Positions 10,881 to 19,865 of a stretch of DNA of 64,000 bases are shown piece by piece. Every line of letters begins with the position of its first letter. Positions within the stretch are counted from its first letter, which is position 1. The notes beneath the pieces were generated by a model. The model was not told the DNA's origin. It saw only the letters and a list, made by a program, of their open reading frames with translations, and did no database searches. The position numbers and the translations under genes are program-made. The DNA lies in assembly GCA_033297075.1 (NCBI GenBank), contig MU858144.1, positions 62,001-126,000 of the forward strand. The letters are read 5' to 3'. The DNA comes from Rhypophila decipiens (lineage: Eukaryota; Ascomycota; Sordariomycetes; Sordariales; Naviculisporaceae).

Positions 10881-12165
10881 TTATATTTTTCTAAACCGGC
10901 CTTGCAGCCAGCAACGGTACATCTTGAGCTTCTTCGCCCGGTTCACGAGCAGTCTACGATCGACACCGAGATCCTCAATGTCAAAGCGAGCGATGGTCTG
11001 CTCGGCCTGCTCTCCCTCTTCCGAGGCATTGAGCTTACCAGACCAAATGTCCGCCAATTCGTCCTTGTCGAAAAAGTACACGCGAGTACCATCACCTCGG
11101 ATGTAAAAGTTCTCCTCGAGGTATCTCCCCTTCTTGAACCTCACCTGGGCGAGGTCCCCTCTTCCATAGTCGCGGAAGCAAACCTCGCCGCCGGGTTTGA
11201 GGACACGATACACATTCTCAACGGCCTTCTTCCACTGCAAGGGAGATAGTGCAGAGAAGATGAAGACCATTAGGGCAACGTCGACTGAGCCCTCTTCCAT
11301 GCCAGGCGGCAGGTCGTCTCCAGCCACATCCCACACGTCAGCTTGCATGAATTCCGTGTTGTACGACTCATGAGCACGCATCACTTCGACAGCCTTCTTG
11401 GAAAAGTCACAGGCATGGAGTTTCAGTTTGGGGTTCTTGTTCCGGGATAGGACTGGGAAGGCTGTGTTGCCGGCGCCAGCTCCTATCTCTAGGAGGGTGA
11501 CAGGGCCGGCATCTTCCTGGGTGATCTTGTCCAGGATGGGGAACTCTTGCTGGAGCCATTTTCGGTCCTTGAAGAAATTGGAAGTGTTGTTCTTATAAAA
11601 CAGATTCCACCACTTTGCGGGATCCGAGTTGAATCGAACTGTTTGTGCCGAGTTAGCAAACTGCAATTAACTCGCAAAGAGGAGGAAATGGTTGAAAGGG
11701 ATTTGACTTCATCAGATGGGAGCGAAAGACATTTGCTATACATTGTTTGTCCTCATTATAATTCAGATGAACTATGCTTAAAAAAGTAAATCATCATAGA
11801 AGCCGGGTGCTGTGAAAAAAAGAAAAATATGTCAACTTACACTTGTCAAAGTCAGAGACGGGTGCCTGGCGTTGCATGGCGAATTGCTGTTCGGCGTACT
11901 CCTTGTAGGCGTCATCAGTTTCGACATGGTCCCAGGCATTGAACTCGAACACATCGTCGTCCTGTTCCAAGTAACGAGAGCCGAACTGAAACGGGTCGCT
12001 CCTCTTTTGGTTGTACTGGGGATCGTGGGATCGATGTGGAGCGTCGGTCTTGTCCTTCTGCTGGTCCTCTGCTATCTCAAGCGTGGACACATCAGCGGCG
12101 AGCTGTTCTCGCTCATCGACCTGCTGGACTGCTCCAGCGGCAACGACTGGATCGTTTGACACCAT
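10881..12165 (-). CDS. trm140: tRNA N3-methylcytidine methyltransferase (Trm140/METTL2 family)
   Basis: SAM-dependent enzyme that makes m3C32 in the anticodon loop of Thr (and in some species Ser) tRNAs. Exons: 12165-11841 and 11638-10881, 360 aa. The 202-bp intron (11840-11639) has donor GTAAGT, branch GCTAAC and acceptor ACAG. The join gives SDFDKFRFNSDPAKWWNLFY, the hallmark of the family. Motif I of the Rossmann fold is EIGAGAGN at residues 159-166; ACDFS and the later LKPGGEVCFRDYGRGD complete the SAM fold. The N-terminal 75 residues are Gln/Asp-rich and less conserved. Unlike budding-yeast Abp140 there is no actin-binding extension. It is divergent from COQ10 across 567 bp. The Thr versus Ser tRNA specificity cannot be read from sequence alone. 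Confidence 0.9.
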
Positions 12166-12732
12166 GACGGGCGTTTGGAGGGAATTCAGGTTAGTGCGTT
12201 GACGAAAAAGCTACTAACAGTCGCCGCAGGTCATTGAATCGCAGTGGATGAGCTGTGAGTGCGGTACAGCATATCGTGCGGGCTTCTGTTTTCGCAAGCT
12301 GAGGAAGTTTTGGGGAAGGAAAAGTCAACCTTGGGCCGATTAAAATAGTTTGCTCGGGAAGTGGGGCATTTCCCGATCAGACCTTTCTCGGCGCCGGTCC
12401 AACCGAGCAGAGAAGTGCCCCACTATGGTACGTACCTGCGCAACCTCCTTTCCAGTAATTCCGAGTCTTGAACTCCAGAGTCAACAATCCGTGTTCGCAG
12501 AATTGCGCAACTTTGAGCAAATACAGTCTACCATTTCAAGCTCCGGAACTCAATATGATCACTTTATAGACATTTGCCACGATTTTCTGCTTGGAAGCAC
12601 CCCTCCGACTCGTGATATTTCCTCCGGCGCAAAGCAAGGGACGACACCGAGGCATTTGACCGAAGTAGCCGAACAGGACGATATTCGGTATTCTCTAGAA
12701 CAAGGAGATCCTTCATACACAATCTGGGTACA
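12166..12732. promoter_or_regulatory. divergent promoter Trm140 / COQ10 with nested inverted repeats
   Basis: This 567-bp interval serves two divergent genes. It holds TCGGGAA (12354-12360) paired with TTCCCGA (12370-12376) around GTGGGGCAT. AGTGGGGCA (12360-12368) is also the inverse of TGCCCCACT (12416-12424). GTGGGG fits the CreA/Mig1 consensus SYGGRG on both strands. Carbon-catabolite control of a ubiquinone gene would be plausible, but it is only inferred. Confidence 0.35.
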
Positions 12733-13629
12733 ATGGCGTCCGTGGGCTCATTAAAAACAGCAGTCCGCCAAATAACACCCTCCAGTGCCAGCTCTTTGCT
12801 CAGGCGTACCACCCCGGTCCTCCAGTCGACATGCGCATCCAGACGCTGCCTCTCCTCAGTACCTCGCCGAATCACTCGCCACTCTCCTAGATCAACCTAC
12901 TCGATATCAAGGAGTGGATGTTCCCCAAAACGACACTCGAGCAGTACCTCTTGGTTACTTTCCGCGCTCCCGAATCTCGCAGCGTCATCACCTCCTCAAA
13001 CGATCCACGCAAGCCGAGTCCTCCCATATCCTCCTGCGCAGGTATACAACCTGATCGCCGACGTGGGCGCATACAGAACGTTTCTGCCACATTGCTCCTC
13101 TTCCCTCGTCAGGGCTTGGGCTTCTCCTCCTGCAGGCCAACAACCACAAGATCAGGAACACGGGACAATAATACGCGCCCCAGCGCTAGCCGACTTGACA
13201 GCAGGCTGGGGTCCCTTCACCGAGACCTACACCAGTCGCGTATACTGCGTGCCACCAGGGAAAGCCTCGGCCGAAGATGGAGCAGGTGTCGGCATAGTCG
13301 AGGCAGTAAGCGGCAAAGCGGCGACGACCTTGTCTCCCGAAGTTCTTGAGCCCCTGGGGTACGACGAGGCCAAGCTGAGGCAAAATGCCGCCATGCCTTT
13401 TGTAGAGTCCGGGCTATTCGAGAGTCTCGTTACTCGGTGGACTGTCCGGCCCCTCAATACCGCGGGAGCAACAGAGCAGACCTCCGAGGTGACCCTGACG
13501 GTAAAGTTTCAGTTCGTCAATGCCATGCTCGGCCACGCGGTTGGGCAGCTGGCCAAGGAAAAGGCCAATGAGATGATCCAGGCCTTTGAGACCCGGGCTC
13601 GTCAGCTTTATGGGAAGAAGGGGATATGA
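12733..13629 (+). CDS. coq10: mitochondrial coenzyme Q-binding protein COQ10 (START domain)
   Basis: Coq10 is a lipid-binding START/polyketide-cyclase-like protein of the inner mitochondrial membrane that delivers ubiquinone for respiration and supports its synthesis. It is one exon, 298 aa. The first 75 or so residues are rich in Arg/Ser with almost no acidic residues, a typical mitochondrial presequence. The START domain begins at HASRVLPYPPAQVYNLIADVG (about residue 92) and ends with the conserved VKFQFVNAMLGHAV segment followed by a C-terminal helix. Extra loops (GQQPQDQEHG, and GKASAEDGAG through PEVLEPLGYDEAKLRQ) make it longer than bacterial homologues, as is usual in filamentous fungi. 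ATG context is TACAATGGC. Confidence 0.9.
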   Translation: MASVGSLKTAVRQITPSSASSLLRRTTPVLQSTCASRRCLSSVPRRITRHSPRSTYSISRSGCSPKRHSSSTSWLLSALPNLAASSPPQTIHASRVLPYPPAQVYNLIADVGAYRTFLPHCSSSLVRAWASPPAGQQPQDQEHGTIIRAPALADLTAGWGPFTETYTSRVYCVPPGKASAEDGAGVGIVEAVSGKAATTLSPEVLEPLGYDEAKLRQNAAMPFVESGLFESLVTRWTVRPLNTAGATEQTSEVTLTVKFQFVNAMLGHAVGQLAKEKANEMIQAFETRARQLYGKKGI

Positions 13630-13690
13630 ATCAGCCGCTTCCCGCCGAGCACATGTACTCACCTCACTTGATCGTCTGTCGGGACATATA

Positions 13691-13720
13691 ATCTCGAACA
13701 CAAGCATCTGTGTTCGAGAT
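13691..13720. repeat. perfect 12-bp inverted repeat (hairpin) in the COQ10 3' flank
   Basis: ATCTCGAACACA (13691-13702) and TGTGTTCGAGAT (13709-13720) are exact reverse complements separated by a 6-base loop, AGCATC. The hairpin starts 61 bases after the COQ10 stop codon, so it is probably in the 3' UTR. A role in mRNA stability or 3'-end formation is inferred. Confidence 0.75.
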
Positions 13721-14176
13721 CCAAACGGCGTACCCAGGCCTTGAAAGGTTCAACAACACTTGATCTTCACGCTCTGGGACCTGTATTGTTAGCAACAACA
13801 TTCGGCATTGTACAACATTATATCATTAGTCAAGACTATAGACGGGACCTTTCCACCAAGGAACCTAGACTATGTTTGGAAGCGAGCCGGGCGTACAAGA
13901 ATTTTTACTTATAAATGACACTTTGGAGAGCTCGGCAGCATTAAGCCACGATCCAACAACTTACCTAGATAACTAAAAGAAAGAAGGCTGTGCCAAAGAG
14001 GACCCAAAACCGACGCATAACAACCAGTTTCTCGAGGCGCAACTTTCCCCTTATGTGGCAGGCAAAGCAAATAACAAAGAAACAAAAGCATTTGCCTCTA
14101 ATATCGACCCCTGGGATAGACGGGAAGAAATTCCGTACATGGTCCACGAGTAGCGAGCACTATGCTAAGACAAACG

Positions 14177-14209
14177 GGGGCCAAAAAGGGGCCAAAAAGG
14201 GGCCAAAAA
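14177..14209. repeat. 11-bp tandem repeat, three copies
   Basis: The unit GGGGCCAAAAA is repeated three times without a mismatch. It is intergenic, with no function visible. Confidence 0.85.
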
Positions 14210-14691
14210 CATACAACACCAGGGATTCCCCAGTGGTCACCCACCTGAGTACTAGTCTGGCCGTCGCTGGTTTATCTTTGGGAGAGCGGACGGGATCCTG
14301 AGTTTTCCAACGCGTATGGTCGTATGTGCTAGTGGAGTATCGGCATACGCTATATCAATGGCCCACTGGGCAAGTGGGACCGACGACTTTGGACATGGAG
14401 AGATTGATTGGAGTGGGATGGCTCAATGAGATAACTGTAGTTCTGTGTCTTGGTGAGTGGATAGTATGTGTTGTCGAGCTAATGGGTGGTTAGACGACAG
14501 TGATAACTTCTAAGCATGGGTCTTGTCTTGTTGATGGTTTGACTTTTGATGTTCGGTTGTGGACCTGGAGGAGTCGGGTTCAAAAATGCTGCCTGTCATT
14601 TGACACGGGTATAATATGACGACTATTAACGAAACCCATGCCTGCCGTTGTGTTCTGTTCCGTCTTGCAGCTCAAGCGGTAGAGCTCAACG

Positions 14692-14890
14692 GGGAAGGAA
14701 AAGGGGCTAGCAAAGTGAGGAAGGAGGTCCAGCTAACAAATGGAAGGAAGGGGTCTAAAACATAAGAAAGGATGTACGGCAAGGGAAGGAAAGAGGTCCA
14801 CCAAGGCGGCGGAAGGAGGTCTAGTAAGGCAAGGAGGCAGGTCCAACAACGTAAGGAAGGTGGACCAACAACGTAAGGAAGGGGCTACCG
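14692..14890. repeat. degenerate purine-rich tandem repeat, unit about 22-25 bp
   Basis: Around eight diverged copies of a unit near GGAAGGAGGTCCAACAACGT. The last two complete copies (ending AACAACGTAA) are 22 bp each and differ at only a few bases; earlier copies vary in length. Almost all G lies on the plus strand. It is an intergenic minisatellite. Confidence 0.7.
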
Positions 14891-15901
14891 ACCAATATCT
14901 ACAACATGGAAGCTCAGAACCAGTCTAGAGATTAGCTTGAGAACCGGCAAGAGCCAATAACTGCCAAATGAAAGCCTCGAGAGTTCCCCAATTTAGTCTG
15001 CTGTATGTACACAGCCGCTGGGCTTGAGAGCCGTTAAAGCACTCTCTGGCAGAAGTAGGATTTGGTCGACAGGAAGTGTTAGAAGGTTCTAATGAGAATG
15101 CTGAATGTCTTTACAGAATGTGTGGCAAACGCCCGGTACCTTTGCCGAGTTTCTGGCCTGCGATGTTCCAAAAAGTCACCAAGGGTGGCAATGTAAAAGA
15201 AGTTGTTGTGCCAATCATATAAAATTAATGATGGCAACATGCCAAAGCCGACTGACTTCCTTTCTTATCCACGCATAAAAGAATACGCAGACAAGACAAG
15301 TACATCGGCAGGAACTATCTCAGATGTACATCTGAAGAAAAGAAAAAAGTAAAAAAGTAAAAACGCCCACGAGACCCAGCCAAACGATAGCGCAACAGCA
15401 TTGTCGCCGGCCGGTAAAACATCTCTTTCGTCGTCAACACGCCGTCCCAGCGATGGCGTAAGAGCACTGTCGCTGTCGAGTTTGTAAAAGGATAAGAAAA
15501 TAACATCACGCACAAAAGCCTCGGCGAGCGACAGCGTATCTAATAACAGGTATGGGGTATCATAGAAGTGAAAGAAACAACACATATAAGCCAAAGGCCA
15601 AAAGCCAAAAGAAAAGAAAACGGCAACCGATTTCCCCTTTGACATTGAGAGGTGACACCAACCCAACCACACCTCTCTCATGTCCAGCCTCTTTCGTGTC
15701 GGTTGTTGTAAAGTTTGTTGATAGTATGTCGATAATGAATGTCGTGAAGTGAATTTTGCTGACTCGACCTGAACGGACGATCTCGTCAAGTCGAACCAGG
15801 TGTGTCAAAGTGGTGAGATCTTGACCCTACCCCGTGGACCACTTCGTGCCTCCGCCTCCTCTGCGTCTCTCCCGCCTCACCCCCTTGCAATGCGGACGAA
15901 T

Positions 15902-17723
15902 TTAAGCGGACTGTCCACCGCGGGACTTCTTTCCGAACCCAGCGAATCCCCGCTGGTGGACCTCCCGTCGAGCAGCACCATCCAGGAATTCATCCTCGGT
16001 CGACGAATCACCGGGCGTCGCTCCACTGCTAATCTTCTGGCTGGGCTTGTTGCCAAAGATCCTCAACAAGACTGTCATGACGAAGCTGCTGGCGATGCTG
16101 ACGCACAGGATCCCAATCATGGTAAAGTTGCTCTTGCGGTACTGGTGCGGTCCGGCGGCGGCGTCTTCGGGCCATCCCTTGTACAGAGCGTAGGTGGTCA
16201 CGATGGATCCCAAATTGCCGAGACCCGAGACGAGGGCAGACGCAGCAGCCACTCCGACTTCGCGGTGGCGTCGCTGAAAGATCTCGTTGGTCCAGGTCAT
16301 GCAGATGGGCACCGTCGGGCCCAGGCCGAATCCGATCATCAAGAGACCACCGTAGCGGGCCCACGAGTTTTTCAGGGCAAACGTGACTGTCAGCAGACCG
16401 GCGATCTGGATGCAGACGGCTGCGGAGAAGAAGATGGCGCGGTGTTTGTGGAATCGGTCCGAGATGGGTGTCACAAGGAGGATAGCACAAAAGTCCATCT
16501 GGGTGAGACGAAGTTGTCAGTCACGGTTGCCCGGTCAATTTCGGGGGATTGATGTCAATCTGGTCCAAACTCACCATCCAGATAGGGGCAAACAGCAAGC
16601 TGATTTGTATACCCGTAAAGGTCGGATCAATCGAGGCGATAATGACACTGCCGTACGACTGCGTTCCGATGCCCACACCCACGACCCCAAAGTACATCAG
16701 CACCAAAGGCCACAGCCTCCAGTCAATCAGGACATACCACAGGTCCCTTAGGTTCCAGGGTCGCGCGTGATAAACCCGTCTCATCTCATGGTAATGCACA
16801 ATGGCGTCCTCGCCGGTCAGCGCCTCAGGCGTCATGGGAAGACGGAGCCACTTCATCCAGCCGCTCTTCTGACGAGTCTCACCAGGGGCCAGCGGACGAT
16901 CAGGTAGCCACCAGAGGAGGACAACACCGAGAATGACGCCCAACAGGCCATAGATGAGAAACATCCACTGGAAGCCCACCAGACCGCCCAAGCCGTCCAT
17001 CTTCTGGAAGCCGGCCGAGACCAGACCTACAACGGCAGCGGAGACCTGACTAGCAGTAAAGTACATTCCGATCCTCTTTCCAGTCCGGCTGGGCGGATAG
17101 AAAAGCGTCAGGTAGTAGGCCATGCCAGGCCACATACCGGCGATGACCACACCCTGCAAAAAGCGGAGGAACTTGAGAGACCAGGCGCTCTGCACGGCAG
17201 CGAAGCAACAACCGGTAATGCCGACGGCGAGGACAATGCGGGCCATCCAGACGCGGGGACCCAGCTTGGACATGATCAGGTTGGAGGGCAAGTCGAAGAG
17301 CACATACGAGACGTAGAACAGCGCCAGGGCGAGAGACGTATCTTTGGGGGTCAGGCCGAGCCTGGTCTCGAGGTCGTGACCTTCTGCCTTGTTCATGGTC
17401 TGGGCGATGCCGATGTTGGAGCGGATGGCGGAGCAGAGAAAGTAGAGAAGCCAAAAGGCAGGGATGATGCGGAGGTCGAGTTTTCTGTTGATATTCGGTC
17501 AGCCTTACGCCATGCTGGAAAGATTGGGTAGAAATGAAGTTCCGTACCGGTAGACTTTCTCGACCCGCTCAGTGTCGAAGTCCACCACCTCCTCGTGGCC
17601 TCGGGTCGATTCCGTGACGGGTTTAGCTCCTTTGCTGCCACCGTCATCGCCATCGACACTGAGGCTACGGCGAGGCACGCCCGGATCGTCCCCCTTGTGT
17701 AGCTCTGTCACGCCCCCGGCCAT
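15902..17723 (-). CDS. MFS permease, anion:cation symporter (ACS) family, Tna1/Dal5-like
   Basis: Twelve-helix major facilitator of the fungal ACS family; known members import nicotinate, allantoate, biotin, pantothenate and similar organic anions. Exons: 17723-17548, 17484-16575 and 16498-15902, 560 aa. Intron 1 (17547-17485) restores VEKVYRKLDLRIIPAFWLLY; intron 2 (16574-16499) joins FAPIWM to MDFCAILLVTP. Family marks: the KLDLRIIP start of helix 1, NIGIAQTMN after it, FYVSYVLFDLPSNLIMSK in helix 2, and the GxxPGMAYYLTLFYPPSRTGKRIG loop between helices 4 and 5. The N-terminus (60 aa) and C-terminus (40 aa) are cytosolic and hydrophilic. Substrate cannot be told from sequence. Next door is the ACC deaminase on the same strand, but no functional link is shown. 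Confidence 0.88.
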
Positions 17724-18740
17724 ACTTGGACGTCAGAAGCAATGGAAGTGCGTGCTAATACGTCGTTTCTGGCCACTGATAAGAGAAAATGTTTCTCTGT
17801 AAGAGTCTATCAGGTATCAGATGAGATGACTAGGAAGATGAGGGGTTGAGAGGATCGATGCGGCTCGAGGATGAGGGTGAAAATGGGAAGCCGAGTTTAG
17901 GGTAGGGAAAGGGTAAATGAGCAGAGGTGAGTGGGCATTCAATTGTTTTTTTATATCCGCAAGTCTCGATGGAACCCGCGGGCTAGGATCGGTTTTACGT
18001 ATTTTCACAATTCGATTCGTCATAAAATCAAATGCGGTGTGTGTAAACCCCGGCTTCTAGACCACCATTCGCACTTAAATCTGATCCATCCCACGGTTTC
18101 CACCCCTCGTGCATTCTGAAGAGCTAATAAAAAAGAGACAGCCAGCTCGGTAAACAGTTCTCCGGGCTCCTGTCGATTCCTCGAGCTCCATCCCGCTCGA
18201 GATTCTCGTGCATGGCATGCACTGTAACCTTATGCACGAGAAGGAGCTATCGAGCGAGGCTCGAAGAGCTTCATAGCTCGTGGTCGATACTCCGTACCAA
18301 ACCGAAAAAGAGGAACTCGGTAAAAGCACGAATCAACGAAAGAGATCAACAGAAAAAAGAAAATATGCTCAACCATTTTATGAATTTGGTGATGGATGGG
18401 GTCAACCTTGTGAACCGACGGCTACTCCCGCATTAGCGGCGGCCCACACGTTTCTCCCTCTGGAGTCTGGACGGGGTATGCTCGTCATGGGATGTGGTGT
18501 GGCTTGGGGTTAATGCATATCATCGGGACTATGGCACATTTTGTGGTGGTGAGAATGAAAATTGGAAGTGGTGGGCTGAAAACTTGGATTGTAAAAAACG
18601 TTGACCGATATCGGGATTACTTGTACCGAGTATGCCGAGCCAAAAAAAGCCGGTCCGGTCCGGTCCGGGGCCGGGGCCGGTATCCACTTCCCTCCGTATC
18701 CATCACCCGGGCCGGCCCCTAACACACATTCATGTTAAAC
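17724..18740. promoter_or_regulatory. upstream region of the MFS gene / 3' flank of ACC deaminase
   Basis: 1.0 kb without a gene. It carries a GTGCAT inverted-repeat cluster (18204-18241, listed separately) and several CTCGAG-like words between 18178 and 18262. The MFS promoter must lie at the left end. Confidence 0.35.
18204..18241. repeat. GTGCAT palindrome cluster
   Basis: TCTCGTGCAT (18204-18213) and ATGCACGAGA (18232-18241) are perfect inverse copies. Inside, GTGCATGGCATGCAC (18208-18222) is itself a palindrome around a central G. Thus one hexamer, GTGCAT/ATGCAC, occurs three times in 38 bp. It could be an operator for a dimeric factor, or only a hairpin. Confidence 0.6.
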
Positions 18741-19865
18741 TCACAAAGTCCATCCAGAATAAGCATTCAAAGCCAACTGCCCACCCAAATGCGCATACAA
18801 AACACAACTCCCCTGACCAATCTCCCCCCGTCTAATCAAATCCATCATGCCCGCAAGACTCTTACCCTCATACACCGGGTCCGTAATAAACCCCTCGGTC
18901 CTCGCCCCAAACTTGATCGCCTCGACCGTCCTCTCATCCGGCACGCCATACTTACCAGCATGATACCTCTCATCAAGCTCAACATCCTCCTCACTAATAT
19001 CCCCTTCCTCGAGCCCAATCCTGACTCCCGTCTGCCTCGCAATCCGCAAAACCTGATCAAACGTCTCCTTCACCTTGGCCGATGCATCAATCCCTATAAC
19101 CCTCCTCTTCTTCCCTCCCAGTTTCTTTTCCAATAATTTGAAACCAGCAATCATACCCCCAAAGGTAGACCCCGTAACAGCACAAACAATAATCGTATCA
19201 AAAAACACCCCCAACTCCCTTTCCTGGCTCTCAACCTCAAACGCCCAGCGTGCAAACCCCAACCCACCAAGCGGATGATCCGACGCTCCGGCAGGTATAT
19301 AATACGGCTTCTTGCCCTCCCCGACAAGCTCCTCTTGGAGGTTGGCAAGTGTATCCTTGTGCTCGATCCCAAAGGCAGATTGCTCAACTATCCTCACATC
19401 GGCACCCATTAGGCGTGACAGCTGAATGTTACCCACCACGTCGTGGCCGAGGTGATGATCAACGCTGTCGATCCATTTCTCTTGGATTAAGGCTACTTGA
19501 AGGCCGAGTTTGGCGCCCACGGCTGCGACTTGGCGGGTGTGGTTGGATTGGATCCCTCCTATTGTTATTAGGGTGTCGCACTTTTGGGCGAGGGCTTTGG
19601 GGAGGAGGTATCTATAAGGTCGAGTCAGTTTTATAAAGGTGTGAGCTTATAAGTGTAGGACATACTCCAACTTCCGGGTCTTGTTGCCCCCGTAGGCTAG
19701 GCCCGAGTTGCAGTCCTCGCGTTTGGCGTAGATGTTCACTTTGCCTCCTAGGGCTTGGGAGATGCGGGGAAGGTGTTGGATTGGAGACGGGCCAAAGGTT
19801 AGGACCTCTCGAGGGATGCTGGCGAATGGCTCGGGGAGCTGGAGAGTATCCTGGGTCGTTGCCAT
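18741..19865 (-). CDS. acdS: 1-aminocyclopropane-1-carboxylate (ACC) deaminase
   Basis: PLP enzyme of the tryptophan-synthase-beta fold that cleaves ACC, the plant ethylene precursor, to 2-oxobutyrate and ammonia. Exons: 19865-19666 and 19611-18741, 356 aa, close to the usual 330-360. The 54-bp intron (19665-19612, GTATGT...TTATAG) restores [15 protein letters not shown]. Visible residues: PLP lysine K62 in GGNKTRKLE, nucleophilic serine S89 in GIQSNHTR, and the VYEGKS and HLGG motifs. The Glu of YEGKS and Leu of HLGG are the pair described as separating true ACC deaminases from D-cysteine desulfhydrases, so the deaminase call is favoured. There is no targeting peptide; it is probably cytosolic. 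In plant-associated fungi the enzyme lowers host ethylene. Confidence 0.9.

Larger units (their letters stand above)
13630..15901. other. 2.3-kb gene-free region between COQ10 and the MFS gene
   Basis: No reading frame in this convergent interval resembles a protein I know. It holds a perfect hairpin (13691-13720), a short 11-bp tandem repeat (14177-14209) and a purine-rich degenerate tandem repeat (14692-14890), listed separately. The right end is A-rich and probably the 3' flank of the MFS gene. Confidence 0.4.

Noticed and set aside
14661..14690. tRNA-like D-arm GCTCAAGCGGTAGAGC
   Set aside because: No T-loop (GGTTCRANTCC) or acceptor stem within the next 60-80 bases; the sequence runs straight into the purine-rich repeat.
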